Shown: in pieces, positions 23,135 to 35,231 of the stretch
Layout: each line of letters opens with the position of its first letter
Numbering within the stretch: the stretch's first letter is position 1
Assembly (NCBI RefSeq): GCF_003473485.1
Contig: NC_053045.1
Coordinates: 38,662,494 to 38,726,493 of the forward strand
Direction of reading: 5' to 3'
DNA length: 64,000 nucleotides
From: Medicago truncatula
Lineage: Eukaryota; Streptophyta; Magnoliopsida; Fabales; Fabaceae
Made by a program: the position numbers and the translations under genes
Notes under the pieces: generated by a model
What the model was told of the DNA's origin: nothing
Seen by the model: only the letters and a program-made list of their open reading frames with translations
The model's database searches: none

Positions 23135-25058
23135 ATGGCTCAATTGCCACCAAAGGTTCCAATTCCAAACATGACACCAACTTGGCCTGAATTTTCTTCT
23201 CACCAAAAAATGCCTAACCTTAAAACCATCTCACCAAGTAATGCTTCAAACTTTTCCAACAATCAACAAAACCCTTCATGGGTGGACGAGTTTCTTGACT
23301 TCTCGTCCACCAGAAGAGGGGCACACAGGCGTTCGGCCAGTGACTCAGTGACCTTCATAGAAGCATCGATGATGGAGCATTGTCGCCGTAGGGATGGAGA
23401 CAATGAGTTTGAAAGGTTTGATGATGAACAATTGATGTCCATGTTTAGTGTGGACGAGGTTTCAAGGAATAATACCATGATGCCACCACCAGCTACATTG
23501 TCATCTAACTCTAACCCTTCAACTCCTTCTGATCATAACAGCATCAATGATGAGAAAGAGGAAGATGAGGAGGAAAAGATGCAACAGAAACAATTGAAGC
23601 ATGAATCTGATGAGGATGAAATTGGTGAATGCAAACAGGAAAATGGAGGAGTTGTGAATGATGAAGATGACAATAATGGAAATACAACAACTTTTTCAAG
23701 TCCAAAAATTACTGACCCCAAGAGGGTCAAAAGGTACTGCTCAAACATATTATTCATGTCACACAATTGTCACATTTCTAAAACCAAATATGTGTATTAC
23801 ATGGCTTACTTAATTTGTAGTATTTTAATTTTTTTTTTCTGGTGTAATATATTAGAATGAATTTGCTGTGAATCTGTGATTGAAACATGAGCTAGTAGTG
23901 GTGATGGTGATTATGTAAGAATGTATTTTTGTACCTTTTCATTCATATGATGTGATTGTAATTATTGTGTTTGCATATGTATCAGAATCCTGGCAAATAG
24001 ACAATCTGCACAAAGATCAAGAGTGAGGAAACTGCAATACATATCAGAGCTTGAGAGAAGTGTGACTTCATTACAGGTGAATTTAATAGTTACATTGAAC
24101 ATGATGGTAACATAACTTTATACAAGCATATACTTATAATTTGATGTGTATAGTACTTAATATTAATATTATGATTATATTTTGTTTTAACTTATTGTAT
24201 AATTTATTGATGTATGAAGGCTGAAGTATCAGTGCTGTCACCACGGGTTGCATATTTGGATCATCAGAGGTTGCTTCTAAATGTTGATAACAGTGCTATC
24301 AAGCAAAGAATCGCAGCCCTAGCCCAAGACAAAATCTTCAAAGATGGTATGCTACATCCTAAATATATTCTCATTTCACCTTTTACACTGTCATGTAGTA
24401 TAAGTTTTCTGATTCATTAATTAATCACTGTTTAGATTTTGGTGTATATATATGGTCATTGATACGTAGTTTTATACTTTCAGTATGTCATGTTCAAGAG
24501 AAAGTTTATAGAGATGTACTTTTCAATTGTACCACTAATTATTTTTACTATAGGAGAATAATTAATTAATAATGAATGAAAACTATATTATAGGCTTATA
24601 AATGGAAGAAAGGATAACAACGGAATTAGGTTCTTTTTTGTGGAACTTTGCATCGTACGGCACATGAGTTGAATCAGAGCAATTATTAGAGAAGAGGACA
24701 GATTGATATTGATTTTAGTAAAAGCACTTGCATGCAGTTGCACAAATATTAAAATGATGTATGTCTGAGATAACCATGTGCTGTGTCTGCAACTAGTAGT
24801 TATAGTCATTAAGATTACTACTAGTGGTACTACTTAATAATACTAATATTATACTACATGTTACAATGAATATTAATTAATAATGCAGCTCATCAAGAAG
24901 CATTGAAGAGGGAGATAGAGAGGCTGAGGCAAGTGTATCACCAACAACAAAACATCAAGAACAATGCTACAGCAGCAGCAGTGTCACCATCTCCATCACC
25001 TAAACCACGATGTGATAATGATACTCACATTGAAAATGAACATCTTATCAATGTTTGA
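23135..25058 (+). CDS. bZIP transcription factor, group E-like (bZIP34/bZIP61 type)
   Basis: Exons 23135-23733, 23986-24076, 24220-24346 and 24889-25058 join to 328 residues. The ATG at 23135 (MAQLPPKVPIPNM) is chosen over an in-frame codon at 23102 because it matches the family start and follows the leader. The first 190 residues are disordered: a PSWVDEFLDFSSTRRGAHRR segment, a RSASDSVTF phospho-type motif, then an acidic/polar stretch. The basic region spans the exon 1-2 border: DPKRVKR, then ILANRQSAQRSRVRKLQYIS with the N-x7-R signature. A long leucine zipper follows (LERSVTSLQAEVSVLSP to AHQEALKREIERLRQ). The first intron inside the basic region at VKR|ILANR is typical of the group. Nuclear DNA-binding regulator; relatives act in pollen and vascular development. 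Confidence 0.9.
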
Positions 25059-26136
25059 GACATGGCTAGTTCACATGATCCTATGTTGTCTTTCTTGATA
25101 TTTTTTTATTTTTAGAAGGTGGATATTTTTATTTTTGTTGGAATATCCCTATTTCTTACTACTAAAATTTGGAAGGAAGAATAATTAAGTAGAAAAAGAA
25201 AAGACAAAAAGTTGTAATGTAATGGTAAGAAATTTTGATGAAGGATAATGTGATGGGAGAATATAAGTGGTAAGCTTTTGCTATCAAACTGTGGTAGTCA
25301 CGTGATGTGTTTACTTTATATAATGGGACCACTCAAAGTTGCATGATTGGAATTCAGTGAAACACATGTGCACCACTCAGTGACATCAATATCAAAGAGA
25401 AGAAATAAACAGTACTTGGTGGTGTTGGTGTCTCCTTTAACTATATGGGGTTTATGTAATGTAATGTTGGAGATTCTTTCGTTTTCTTTTTTTGTTAGTA
25501 TTTGTTGTTGTTGTCTTTGATTCTTTTCAATTATTTTAATTATGTTGTTTTTCAATTCAAGTTGGAAAACAAAACTAGTGGAGTTTTGTTGGGATGGATG
25601 AAAGGAAGGTGTGTATGTCACTGAAATCTTGCCTCCTATGGGTTTTGATTTGTTGTACTCTTTTTTTAATTATTGATGTTTTCCATGGATATGTAATCTT
25701 CTTTATTTTGACATATTAATTGGAAGGAAAAAAAAACCAAAGTGTAAATATTTTCATCAATTCTAGTTGTATATGCATATGGTGAGTGTAAAATGTTACA
25801 CCATGTTTTCCTATGAATTACTAGTGATAGATGCAAGCAACTAGAATGGGACAATGAATCAGTGATGTTAGGATTTTAGAGATATTTATTTATACAAATT
25901 TCTGAAAGTAGTTGTGAATTGATAAGAGTATATGCCATTGAATCATTGATGTCATAATTCTAAAAAAAAAAATGGTCCCAATGCATGTGGGAAGAAGATG
26001 CATTATCCTATGCAGTCTAGATGGAGCAGAGAAAGGCTGAGTGGTCAATTTTACTCACAAACCCCTCAATCCCTGAGCATTTAAGCTAAAAAAAATCTAC
26101 ATCTTTCACGACAATATGATAAAGAAAAGTACAATA

Positions 26137-26304
26137 ATTTTTTGTTTTTTTTTTCTCTCAAAAAAAAAATTTGTTTTTTTTAAAGAATCAATTTTGTTTA
26201 TTAGTCTTCATTTTTAAAGAATCAATTTTTTTTGTTTTTTTTTTCTCTCTCAAAATTTTTTTGTTTTTTTTAGAGAATCAATTTTGTTTATTAGTCTTCA
26301 TTTT
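26137..26304. repeat. Direct tandem duplication, about 80-base unit
   Basis: Two adjacent copies of a T-rich unit with TTTCTCTCAAAA, a T-run, AGAATCAATTTTG and TTTATTAGTCTTCATTTT. The copies start near 26137 and 26226 and differ mainly in homopolymer length. Confidence 0.75.
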
Positions 26305-27524
26305 ATTTTATCTCATTTCACTAATAAAGTTATAAATATTTATAAGTAGAATAAGACAATGGGCATACAATGAATGAAATAAATTGTTTTGAATCTTTTA
26401 AAATGAAATTTGGTAAAAATTTCTTCACTTGTTTGATAACTCAAACAGGAAGCAAACCGGTAAACAATTAGGTCAGATTCATAGTAAAAAGAAACACAGA
26501 AATGTAAAAATAGAGGTAATAAATGAAAACAAATGAAAGTTAGGGGGGTAAGTAAAGGATGGCCTAGGTAGGTTTGCGTTTGCACTAAAAAGGATGCCAA
26601 GGTTCATCAGCAAAGTACACACTAGCAAGATACTGACTACAGGGGAGAATGAAATGGTCAGATATAGTGCCTAAAGCTTTTACAAAGCCCTGCTTATATA
26701 TTTATTTTACAGTTAATATAATCAACTCTTCTATATGAAAGCAAATACGGTCAAAACTCTAGTTACATTAAACATTCCTTATGATTTCGGAGTTTGAATT
26801 AAGAAGTACAAGGCAGTGATAGTTGTTATCGTACAGCCTAATGAAAATTTAACATGTCTTTGCCAGTTTATTCTCATGACAAACTTCAAAGGTGTTAGCG
26901 AGCCCTGAGCATGAGCAAGTTTCATGGAGCATAATACTTATATGATGTATTAAATTAAAGAAACCACATTCACATTCTAAGAAGAAATATATTGCGACAA
27001 TTACACATGTATTTGGTTGATACTGGACACTTGATTATCGTTGGTGTAAAACTATGAGCTATTCAGTTTTAAACTATTTCTAATTTAATCCGTTTCCAAG
27101 TTTTGTTTGTGCAATATGTGGGCTCTTTACCAACCTTTGACATCAGAATACATGCAAGTGATATGTAGAATGTATTCTCGTCACAACTTGCAAAATTCTT
27201 GCACTGGCAGGTAGTTTATTCTCGTCACAAACTCTCCCACCAACTTGTATGTAAGCAGCAAGACTCGCGCACAAGATTTTTTAACGCATCAACAAAAATG
27301 CAGACATCTATCTAAGTAGCGTTGTATTCATAAATAAATACCCAGGACATTCCCCCTACATGACCCTTACCTCATAGCCAGGTTATATCTCCCTATAAGT
27401 AAAACTGAATACAATGTGTATGACACACACCAATCACCATTGCTACGATCACAATACAGTGCAGCCAACATCAACACCATTAAGCAGGCGATTTTTTATG
27501 GACAGTGAAAGAGACTAGCTAATA

Positions 27525-27769
27525 CTCCCTCCGTCCCTTATTATGTGACCTAGTTGACTATAACACGTATGTTAATGCACAATTTTGTAATTAAATATCT
27601 TTAATAATCATATTAGAAAAAATTATGAAAATTTGATATTTAGAAAACATTCGTTGAGACGAATCCAACAATATCTTATATCCTATATTAGTAGAAAAAT
27701 AGAGTCAAAGCATATTATATGAACAATACATATTTTTAAATTGGGTCGTTTAAAACGGGACGGAGGGAG
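27525..27769. mobile_element. Stowaway-type MITE (Tc1/mariner)
   Basis: Terminal CTCCCTCCGTCCC at 27525 and its complement GGGACGGAGGGAG ending at 27769 are flanked by TA on both sides (27523-27524 and 27770-27771). The TIR sequence and TA target are the signature of Stowaway elements. 245 bases, no coding capacity. Confidence 0.92.
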
Positions 27770-29293
27770 TAATAACAAAAGTCGAGGAATAATAAAGTTG
27801 TTTAGCACTGAGTGGATGATACCTTGGCTGCAGAAAACATAAAGGGTAAAACAATCACAACAGAACACAGGCAAAACAGAGGAGTCAGCAAGTAGAACAA
27901 AATGAGGACTAGGATGGTTTGAATTTTAAAAGAAAACACAACAGACGATTGAGGAACCAAACAGATATAGAGGAATCTTTCTTCTATTTGAAAGATTGGG
28001 AATTGGGATATTTGAGAAAGGAGTAGAAGATAAGCAAACAAATCAACACTACAAATTATATGCAGAAAAGTGAGTGTGACAGAGCTTGGCAACGAATGTC
28101 GCCAGACTAAAGCTTCAAACAATGTTTAAAAATCTAACCAAAAGGTTGTTCTGATGAAAAAGAAAGGGGTAAAATCACAAAACAACCAAAAACGAATGCC
28201 CAACAACTGAGCATTTAAACCCTCTCATTTCCGTAAAGTGGCAGCAACAGAGGCAATGCAAAAATGCTCCACAGTTTCTGCAGCAGGTGCCATCTACAGC
28301 CCTCAAATAGCAGCACTATTTCATACTATCGGGTTAAAACTCAATATACATTCACAAGGAGCTAACTTTCATCAACTACAGATGATAATCTTACTAAATA
28401 CAAGATAATAAAAAAAGTTAACGCTTGGAATTTAAGGAAATAGCAATAGCAATGCCAAAGTATTCCTTGTCTAATGGATATTGAAGTTAACACACCTGAA
28501 TTTTCCAAGAGGCCTGTGAAAATAAATCAGATTTTTCTTTGGTTGGCAAAGAAGAAATAGTTGATTAGAAAGGTCAACAACCTAAGACGAAGAGTTTCCT
28601 AAGAAACAGCCTATGTCAGTTTTCTAAGAAACAGACATAACTAACTTCAACAGATTTTCTGTTGATCATTTGAGGATAAAACTACCAAACTGGTAGAAAT
28701 CAGACAAGAGCTAACATTTTATAACTAATAAATCATGCTGATGTTTACTTCAAACAATTATGAATCACTTAATAGAAACTAAAAAGTCACAACAGAAGCA
28801 TGGAAACACCAGCATAACAGCATGCTGCCTGAAACTCTTCCAGATGAATCTGGACTGTAGTTGTGTACAAGACTAAGATCGTAAATCAACATAGCATTGT
28901 AACATGTGGATAAATAAGATTATAGTAACAAGTAACAACAAATCATATAAAACTGACATGCACCAAATTTAATGAACTACTGTAACATTGATCAACCCTG
29001 AAGATCCCAAATGGACTTTCCTAGTCAGTATTTCTATCTCATTGCATTCTTCAAACAAGATACCACTTTGTCAAGAAAAAGTAACATATCAAATAGAAAT
29101 TAAGGAAGAAATTTAGGTTGGACCCAAGATAGATGCAAAACGAGGAAAGAAAATAACCACAAATTCAAGGTAGAAATTAAGGTCTCAGTTTTTAAAATAA
29201 AGCCCTGTACATTATCAACATACAAACTGGGGCCTTGAACTCAGTGTGGACTGATTTTAATTGCATGCTAATGGAAAAGCTAAATATTTATTA

Positions 29294-31630
29294 CTAAGCA
29301 GCTTCTGCTTTGCTTACTGGAGCACATTCAACTGATTCAAGAGGATCAGAAATCTTGCCTTTTGCATTCACTTCCTTCAAATGTTTTACTTTTTCGTCAA
29401 GAGCCTGCAACTTGTCACTCAAGGATTCAACTCTGCTTAGATGTTCATTCAGTATACCCACCTGGCCAAGCCACTCTTCCTCAATATCTTTACAGTTCTT
29501 TTCGAAATCTCTTAAAAGTTCTCTCAGCTGTATCCTTTCCTCTTCTTCCTTCCTCAGGCGTTCCTTTTCCAGATCCATCACACTCAAAACGAGGCCCCCA
29601 GATCCAGGAACATCCTTGTAAAGTGGCTCATCAGCTTGCGGACAACGTGCTCTATAGTCAGCAAAAGCTTTTTGTGTTTCTTTCAAAGCTTTTCGGTAGC
29701 CTTCCACAAGGCTTTGCATCATATAAAGTTCCTTCTCAAGCCGATATACCTCAATCTGTGTTTTCTGAGTCTGGTCAATCCTTGCTTTCTGCAAATGGGC
29801 AACCATTTCATCCCTCCTCTGTAGCTCATTAAGCAAAACTTGTTGATTTGCTGCAGATTCTTCAGCAGCCTGATCTTTTGATGCATACATCATCCTAGCT
29901 TTCTCCATGAAATGTTGCATCTGTTCCATGCATCCTTCAAAGTCAATTGGTTGAGAACTCCATGGGCTATCACTTCTCAAACGCTTGTTGCTGCCATTTA
30001 GGGTATGGTGAGAGTTATGATTATCCAGACCAATGTCTCTCTTGTGACCATTACCAAAAAGTGACGAGCCATGAATCATCTGAGGATCATCCCTAGCAGA
30101 GAGGAAATCTCCTACCGAGCTATCATGAAGATGAATCCCAGAACCAAAAGGCATCTGCACTGCTTCCATTGCTTGAATTGAACTACCGGTCCCAGAAGGC
30201 ATTCCCTCCAAATGATGCTTCGTTGAAAAATGGAACCCAACATCATGCTCATCTTCTTCAACATCGTCCTCCTCTTCCTCCTCTTGCTCATGCTCTTCTT
30301 CTTCTCCCTCATCCTCTTTCACTTGTTCACAGTCGATACCCTTCCTATCCCTGTTATGACACGGCCTCAAAGAGGGCTCCCCCACATAGTTCTTCTGACC
30401 AAGAAACCACATCTCCGTTTCTTCTTTCTTAGACTGCTCAAAATCCATCATTTGTTCCCCTTCCCCCTGCTCTTTTTCCACCGGTAAAGTCTCAACTTTA
30501 TCTTGCCCCAGACTCAATTCAATATTGTGTTCTTCCAACTCCTGAACCTGATTCTCTTCAACCCCACCCATTTTCACATCACCACTCCCATCCACCTCAT
30601 CCTTCACGACCACCCCATCTTCCTCTTCCTCCTCATCTTTCGCCTCACCCTCTTCCTCCTCATCCTTCACCACACCCTCTTCTCCTTCACCCTCCACCTC
30701 CACCACCAGTGTTTCCTCGAACAACTCCTTGTGCTGCGACTTAATCAAATGCTGCAAATGTGATGCATAGTAACACTCCTCCAGATGAGTGGCCTTCAAT
30801 TCCTTCTCCAGCATGCTCCACATCAATCCAGCCCAATCCATCTTCTCCAAATTTCCCTCCTTGATCAAACCCAACTGCTGCATAACATCCTTCGTCATGA
30901 TATGTGTATCATCATGCAAAAGCATCCAATTCGACGCCAACTCATCAAGGAAAGCAATATCCTCTGCACTAAGTTCCCCAACATCAACGACAGAACCACC
31001 AGCAGCCGAATTCTTCTTCGGAAGCTTAAAAGCACGACCTAACTCAGCACGGTTGACCATGATCTTAACATCATTAACAAAACTACACCTTTGAGTAGAG
31101 TTATAACTAGCAATAACCTGAGCAACAAGATCTTTGCGAATGACAGAATCAAACTCAATGTGGACAAAACCCCACAACCCCAAACGCTCCAAAAGGCTTT
31201 TATGACTCTCAAAGTCAAGAACTTTATCAGGTACAAAAGGAATAGGTTTTAGGGTTTGAATAATAACCTCAAATTTCTCGTGGGACTTTCTTTTCTGGGC
31301 TGCCGTTCGCTTCCCTCCGAATTTCTTCCGCTTATGTCCACGGCGAACAGTAGTGGCTGCAGGGGATGGAGGTTCGGGTTCCGGATCGTCTTCGATTTGG
31401 GGATGGGTCGGATCTTCATCCATGAGTGTGTCTTCTTGATCGTGATTAGGGTTTGTGGAATCGGGATCGGGGATGGTTTGGATTTGGGGATTTTCTAGGG
31501 TTTCAGAAAAATGAGGATCGGGTTGTGGATTTGGTGGTGGTGGTGGTGGCGGTGGTGGTTGTTCGGGGCATTGTTCGGTGGTGATAGGGTTTAGAGTTTC
31601 GTTCGGAGTATCAGCGATTGGATTGGTCAT
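29294..31630 (-). CDS. Large acidic coiled-coil protein of unknown function, intronless
   Basis: A single uninterrupted frame of 778 residues from the ATG at 31630. The layout is: a proline-rich N-terminus with nine consecutive prolines (about residues 25-33); a bipartite nuclear-signal-like cluster RRGHKRKKFGGKRTAAQKRK near residue 98; a folded, conserved-looking domain from about 118 to 305 (KFEVIIQTLKPIPFVPDKVL, then GLWGFVHIEFDSVIRKDLVA, then VNRAELGRAFKLPKK); a long Glu/Asp-rich middle (about 310-470) with a second acidic block; and a C-terminal coiled coil from about 560 to 760 (LQKARIDQTQKTQIEVYRLE, then LEKERLRKEEEERIQLRELL). No signal peptide or membrane span. I do not know a function. 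The layout suggests a nuclear scaffold or chromatin-linked protein. The folded domain faintly resembles PMD-type sequences (see findings). Confidence 0.85.
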   Translation of the reverse strand: MTNPIADTPNETLNPITTEQCPEQPPPPPPPPPNPQPDPHFSETLENPQIQTIPDPDSTNPNHDQEDTLMDEDPTHPQIEDDPEPEPPSPAATTVRRGHKRKKFGGKRTAAQKRKSHEKFEVIIQTLKPIPFVPDKVLDFESHKSLLERLGLWGFVHIEFDSVIRKDLVAQVIASYNSTQRCSFVNDVKIMVNRAELGRAFKLPKKNSAAGGSVVDVGELSAEDIAFLDELASNWMLLHDDTHIMTKDVMQQLGLIKEGNLEKMDWAGLMWSMLEKELKATHLEECYYASHLQHLIKSQHKELFEETLVVEVEGEGEEGVVKDEEEEGEAKDEEEEEDGVVVKDEVDGSGDVKMGGVEENQVQELEEHNIELSLGQDKVETLPVEKEQGEGEQMMDFEQSKKEETEMWFLGQKNYVGEPSLRPCHNRDRKGIDCEQVKEDEGEEEEHEQEEEEEDDVEEDEHDVGFHFSTKHHLEGMPSGTGSSIQAMEAVQMPFGSGIHLHDSSVGDFLSARDDPQMIHGSSLFGNGHKRDIGLDNHNSHHTLNGSNKRLRSDSPWSSQPIDFEGCMEQMQHFMEKARMMYASKDQAAEESAANQQVLLNELQRRDEMVAHLQKARIDQTQKTQIEVYRLEKELYMMQSLVEGYRKALKETQKAFADYRARCPQADEPLYKDVPGSGGLVLSVMDLEKERLRKEEEERIQLRELLRDFEKNCKDIEEEWLGQVGILNEHLSRVESLSDKLQALDEKVKHLKEVNAKGKISDPLESVECAPVSKAEAA

Positions 31631-33118
31631 GGCGCTCTTGTGAGAGATTGAGTGCGATTTTCAAACTCAAAATGGGTGTGCGGGTCTACGACTAAAACAA
31701 AAAATTTATACAAACAATATTGTTTTTTGAGAAAAACAGTATTTTTATTGTAAGAAAAATATTTTAATAAAAAAAATAAGTTTATCTATAAAATTATGTT
31801 CTTTTTCCCTAAAAAAACTCTAATTATTACCATTTTTCTTTTTGATGTAAGGACAATTTTAACCAGAAATTGACTTTTAAATTGTTTTTTTCTCTTTAAA
31901 TTAAATAAGTGATTTTTACATATTTTTAATCTTTTTTTGTTTGTTTTGTAATTTTATGGTCTTAGCACGATTATGCTTGTTTTGATTTTTAATCTTGAGC
32001 AATATGTTTTTTATTTCCCATCTTAATGGAGTATTTATTTCATCCATGTTGAAATGATAGCCATGATCTAGTGCAGATTCATCATGCAGTTCAAAATATA
32101 TGTGTGTTAATCGATGATAAGAAAGAAAAAAAAAATAGGTGGAGATGTTTTGAAATGGAAAAGAGAATAACCTAGGATTTGGAATCAAAAGAAAGGAGAA
32201 TAAATTAGGGTTTTAAATTAATGCCTTTAAAACGACAAATCAATTTGATTCACTTCTATTTTAGTTCCAAAGGACACATCACCATGTCTAATGGTCTTTC
32301 CACTTGTCAATAAACAAATTTGAAATAATCAAACATCTCAATTCAAGTGAGAAACTGATTTAACAAACAAAATAAACAATAATCGCATATTTTGTGTTTT
32401 TGGCCAAGTCAAGAATTAGAGATATAACTTGTGTTTTTAACTAACATAGGGAGCAACATTTTCATGAACTAAAATCCACATCCTCCATTTATTTTTTCCC
32501 ATTGACAAACACCAAAGAGGTATCCGAATTGATACATTCTAAAATCCTTTTCCTCTATTTATTTTTCCCATCTCCACTTCTATATAACTCCATTCCATTG
32601 AAACATACCATTTTGAAGGGAAATTCTATTATCATATTTAGGTTGATTTAATGGTGTTGGTTTTAGACTTTAAAGTGTGCTCATCTTAAGATCTCGTGTT
32701 CGATTTCTTCTGATGTCAATTTTGATGGGTTAAGTTCATACAAAGCTATGTAAGTGAAATGCTGGTATTGAACCCCTAAGATTAATCGGTCATTGACTGA
32801 ATACCGAGTTTAAAAAGGAAAAAGAATTTCCATTGGTGCTTAACAAATTTTATCACTCTTAATTTGTCCTAGATATTTATTCTAACAGAAAAACAAGGTC
32901 TTAACTTGTGTTGAGTTGATATGACTATGGTTGAATATAAGAATATATCGTTATGATTATGTGTTCGGAGAAATCATCATTCTTAGTTCTTATGTAAATC
33001 AATAGCCAACTAAGGAGTTAGATACTTTGATTTATATTAAAGTGGCTTAGGGTCAAGGAATTAATCTTAGCCTAAAATTGTTGATAGGAACCTCAATTGC
33101 ATTTTTTTTGTTAAGAAC
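31631..33118. other. Intergenic with a SINE-like piece
   Basis: Upstream region of the 778-residue protein gene and AT-rich DNA. The only recognisable item is the SINE-like segment at about 32640-32820. Confidence 0.4.
32640..32820 (+). mobile_element. tRNA-derived SINE-like element
   Basis: A GTGTTCGATTTC B-box-like motif at about 32698 follows an A-box-like TTAATGGTGTTGG near 32648. The 3' part (TTAATCGGTCATTGACTGAA, then TACCGAGTTTAAAAA) has the TACCGAGTTT plus A-tail ending seen in many legume SINEs and again at about 62700. Boundaries are approximate and no target duplication was established. Confidence 0.45.
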
Positions 33119-33126
33119 CTCAATTG

Positions 33127-33704
33127 TTTTTTTTTTGAAGAGGCTAAAATGAAATATATTAACACAACATTGGCCTTCCTACCACTAGGTGTGCTAAGGA
33201 AGAAACATCAAACTCAACACAGTATTACATCAATAATTACAAGATCAAAACCAGCACCAAAAAACAGCAAAGGAGACTACAAAGTTTAACCTATGCCTAA
33301 TAAAGTGAAAGGACTATTCCACCAACCATGATAATTAAAGGGAAGAGATGCATACTTCACCTTCAACCACTTATAAGTTAGCAGCTTAATCATGTCCACC
33401 ACCTGAACGATTGAACCATGTTTATCATTAAAAATCTTGTTATTCTTTTCCTTCCAAATTTCCCACACAGTTGCACACCAAATAACCTGTAAAATAGACT
33501 CACGCGACTTAGCAATGCCGCCTAAGGACCTGAATTGAGTGAGATGCCCTACTACATCCTGATTTAGAGTCGTAGCAACACCCATCCATTGAAGAATGAA
33601 ATTCCAAACCGAAGCAAAAAGATTACAATGAAAAAAATAAATGGGTCGATGTTTCAAGAAGATCACATCCACCAACACAAAATTGATCATCAAAGTTTAC
33701 AACA
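33127..33704 (-). mobile_element. 5'-truncated LINE insertion with target duplication
   Basis: CTCAATTG flanks both ends (33119-33126 and 33705-33712). On the minus strand the element ends in a poly(A) tail (T-run at 33127-33136 on plus). These are the marks of target-primed reverse transcription and 5' truncation. Confidence 0.75.
33286..33693 (-). pseudogene. LINE ORF2 C-terminal fragment (zf-RVT region)
   Basis: A 135-residue open stretch reads like the C-terminal zinc-binding (zf-RVT) region of plant LINE ORF2: FHCNLFASVWNFILQWMGV, then ILQVIWCATVWEIWKEKNNK, then IKLLTYKWLKVK. The expected C-terminal end is followed by the poly(A) tail of the element. RT and endonuclease are absent because of the 5' truncation; not functional. 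Confidence 0.75.
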
Positions 33705-33712
33705 CTCAATTG

Positions 33713-35231
33713 CTTTTTATTGCTTGCTTGGATAAATCTTAGTCGCATGATAGGGACCATGAAATTTGAATACTAGCCAAAAATGAATTTCGTTGTCAAA
33801 AATGAAATTCGAATACCAGCGTTTTTTTTTAAGGGCGAATAGTAGCTGCTTTTAAAAACTAACTTTTAATCATCCTTAAAAAAAACTAACTTTTAATCTA
33901 AAATGATTATATAAAAAACAATTTTAATCCAAAATATTTGTGATTTTATTTTCTATTTTTATTTAATCCAATTTTTTTTTATCAAACTTTATGTTTACTT
34001 TCCTAAGTAATTTGAACTTTGCTTGTGCGGTAAGTTTAAGGAAAAAAATCCATATAGTGATGTTTCTAATTTTTTACTAGATTTTTACTTGGTCGATTCG
34101 ATATATACTTATAGTAATTGTCATCAAAACTCACCAGGGAGAGTCAGCAATACACTTTAACAAGCTGTTGCATGTGAAGTCAACTGTGAGTTTGTTACCT
34201 TAAAAACACTTCCTTTACTTAAATTATTTTGGTGATTTAAGTTTGTGGGGTGTTTCATATACACTCCCATAAATTAATACATCCACTTAACATCATTCAA
34301 AAAATTATTTGGTTGGTAAACATAATTTTATTTATTATTTAAAAACGTTTTTTCATTCAATTTATTTATTGGGGATGAAATAATTAGAAATTTTATGTAG
34401 ATTTTTTTTAAAAAAATTTCAATATGTTAAATATAAAATTTTCAATTTTTTTTTAGACTTCTAAACAAGTATCCCAATAACACATGTGACTGTTGTTATG
34501 TTCCCCGCGTTTTGCCACATTCCCCTTTTTTTGCGGGTGGAACAATTTTGTATGATTATATTTATGCCACGATCAAATCTAGATTATCAATAGCTCATTC
34601 CTATGAGAACTTGATGGAAAAAATATAGATAAATCAATTTCTCAAAATTGATTAGGTGATACTTTATTATAAAAAAAAATAAATTAATACTATTAATTTA
34701 GATAATACAAAATATATTTTATGACTTTAGAAGACCAATCTAAATCAATTGAATGTTCTTAAGATAAAGGATATGATGAGTGATACGCAAGAAACTTTGT
34801 TAGTTTGGTAAGATTTTTGATTAGGTGAGCTATGAGATTGACCAATTCAACTAAATTTTTAAAAATCTATAAAAATAATAAAGGATGTGAGATAAATATT
34901 TTTCTTACTATATCTATCAAAAGTTTAAAAGATTAATAACAATGAATAAATACTTTGTACCAAAAATATAAAAAAAAATAAAATAAATGCCCACCTTTGT
35001 TGAAAAATAGAAAAGAAAACTAGTTGTAGAAAAAAAAGCAAGCTTTCCAAATAAAAAAGAAAAAAAGAGAAAATAGAAGAATGTAAGAAAGAAGACAAAG
35101 TTCCAGATCAGCAGGTGTGTGTAACAGTCAGTGTTACAATTTACAAAACCCACTTCAACTTCAAATCTTCTTCAATTCCATTCACACTTTCATCTCTCTT
35201 TCTCTCTCTTCGTAACAGTCACATTTCCAAA
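33713..35231. other. Intergenic, upstream of the X8-domain gene
   Basis: AT-rich with A-tracts. The final 120 bases include a CT-rich leader (TCTCTCTTTCTCTCTCTTCG at about 35191-35210), common in plant 5' UTRs. No other gene signal. Confidence 0.4.

Larger units (their letters stand above)
25059..29293. other. Long intergenic stretch, 4.2 kb
   Basis: I see no protein gene. It holds the 3' UTR of the bZIP gene, the duplication at 26137-26304, the Stowaway MITE at 27525-27769, and on the right a probable long 3' UTR or non-coding tail of the gene that ends at 29294. A spliced non-coding transcript cannot be excluded. Confidence 0.4.

Noticed and set aside
29310..31498. Several plus-strand frames of 60-156 codons opposite the 778-residue protein
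   Set aside because: They are antisense shadows of a strongly biased acidic, coiled-coil gene (Leu/Phe/Ser-rich translations).
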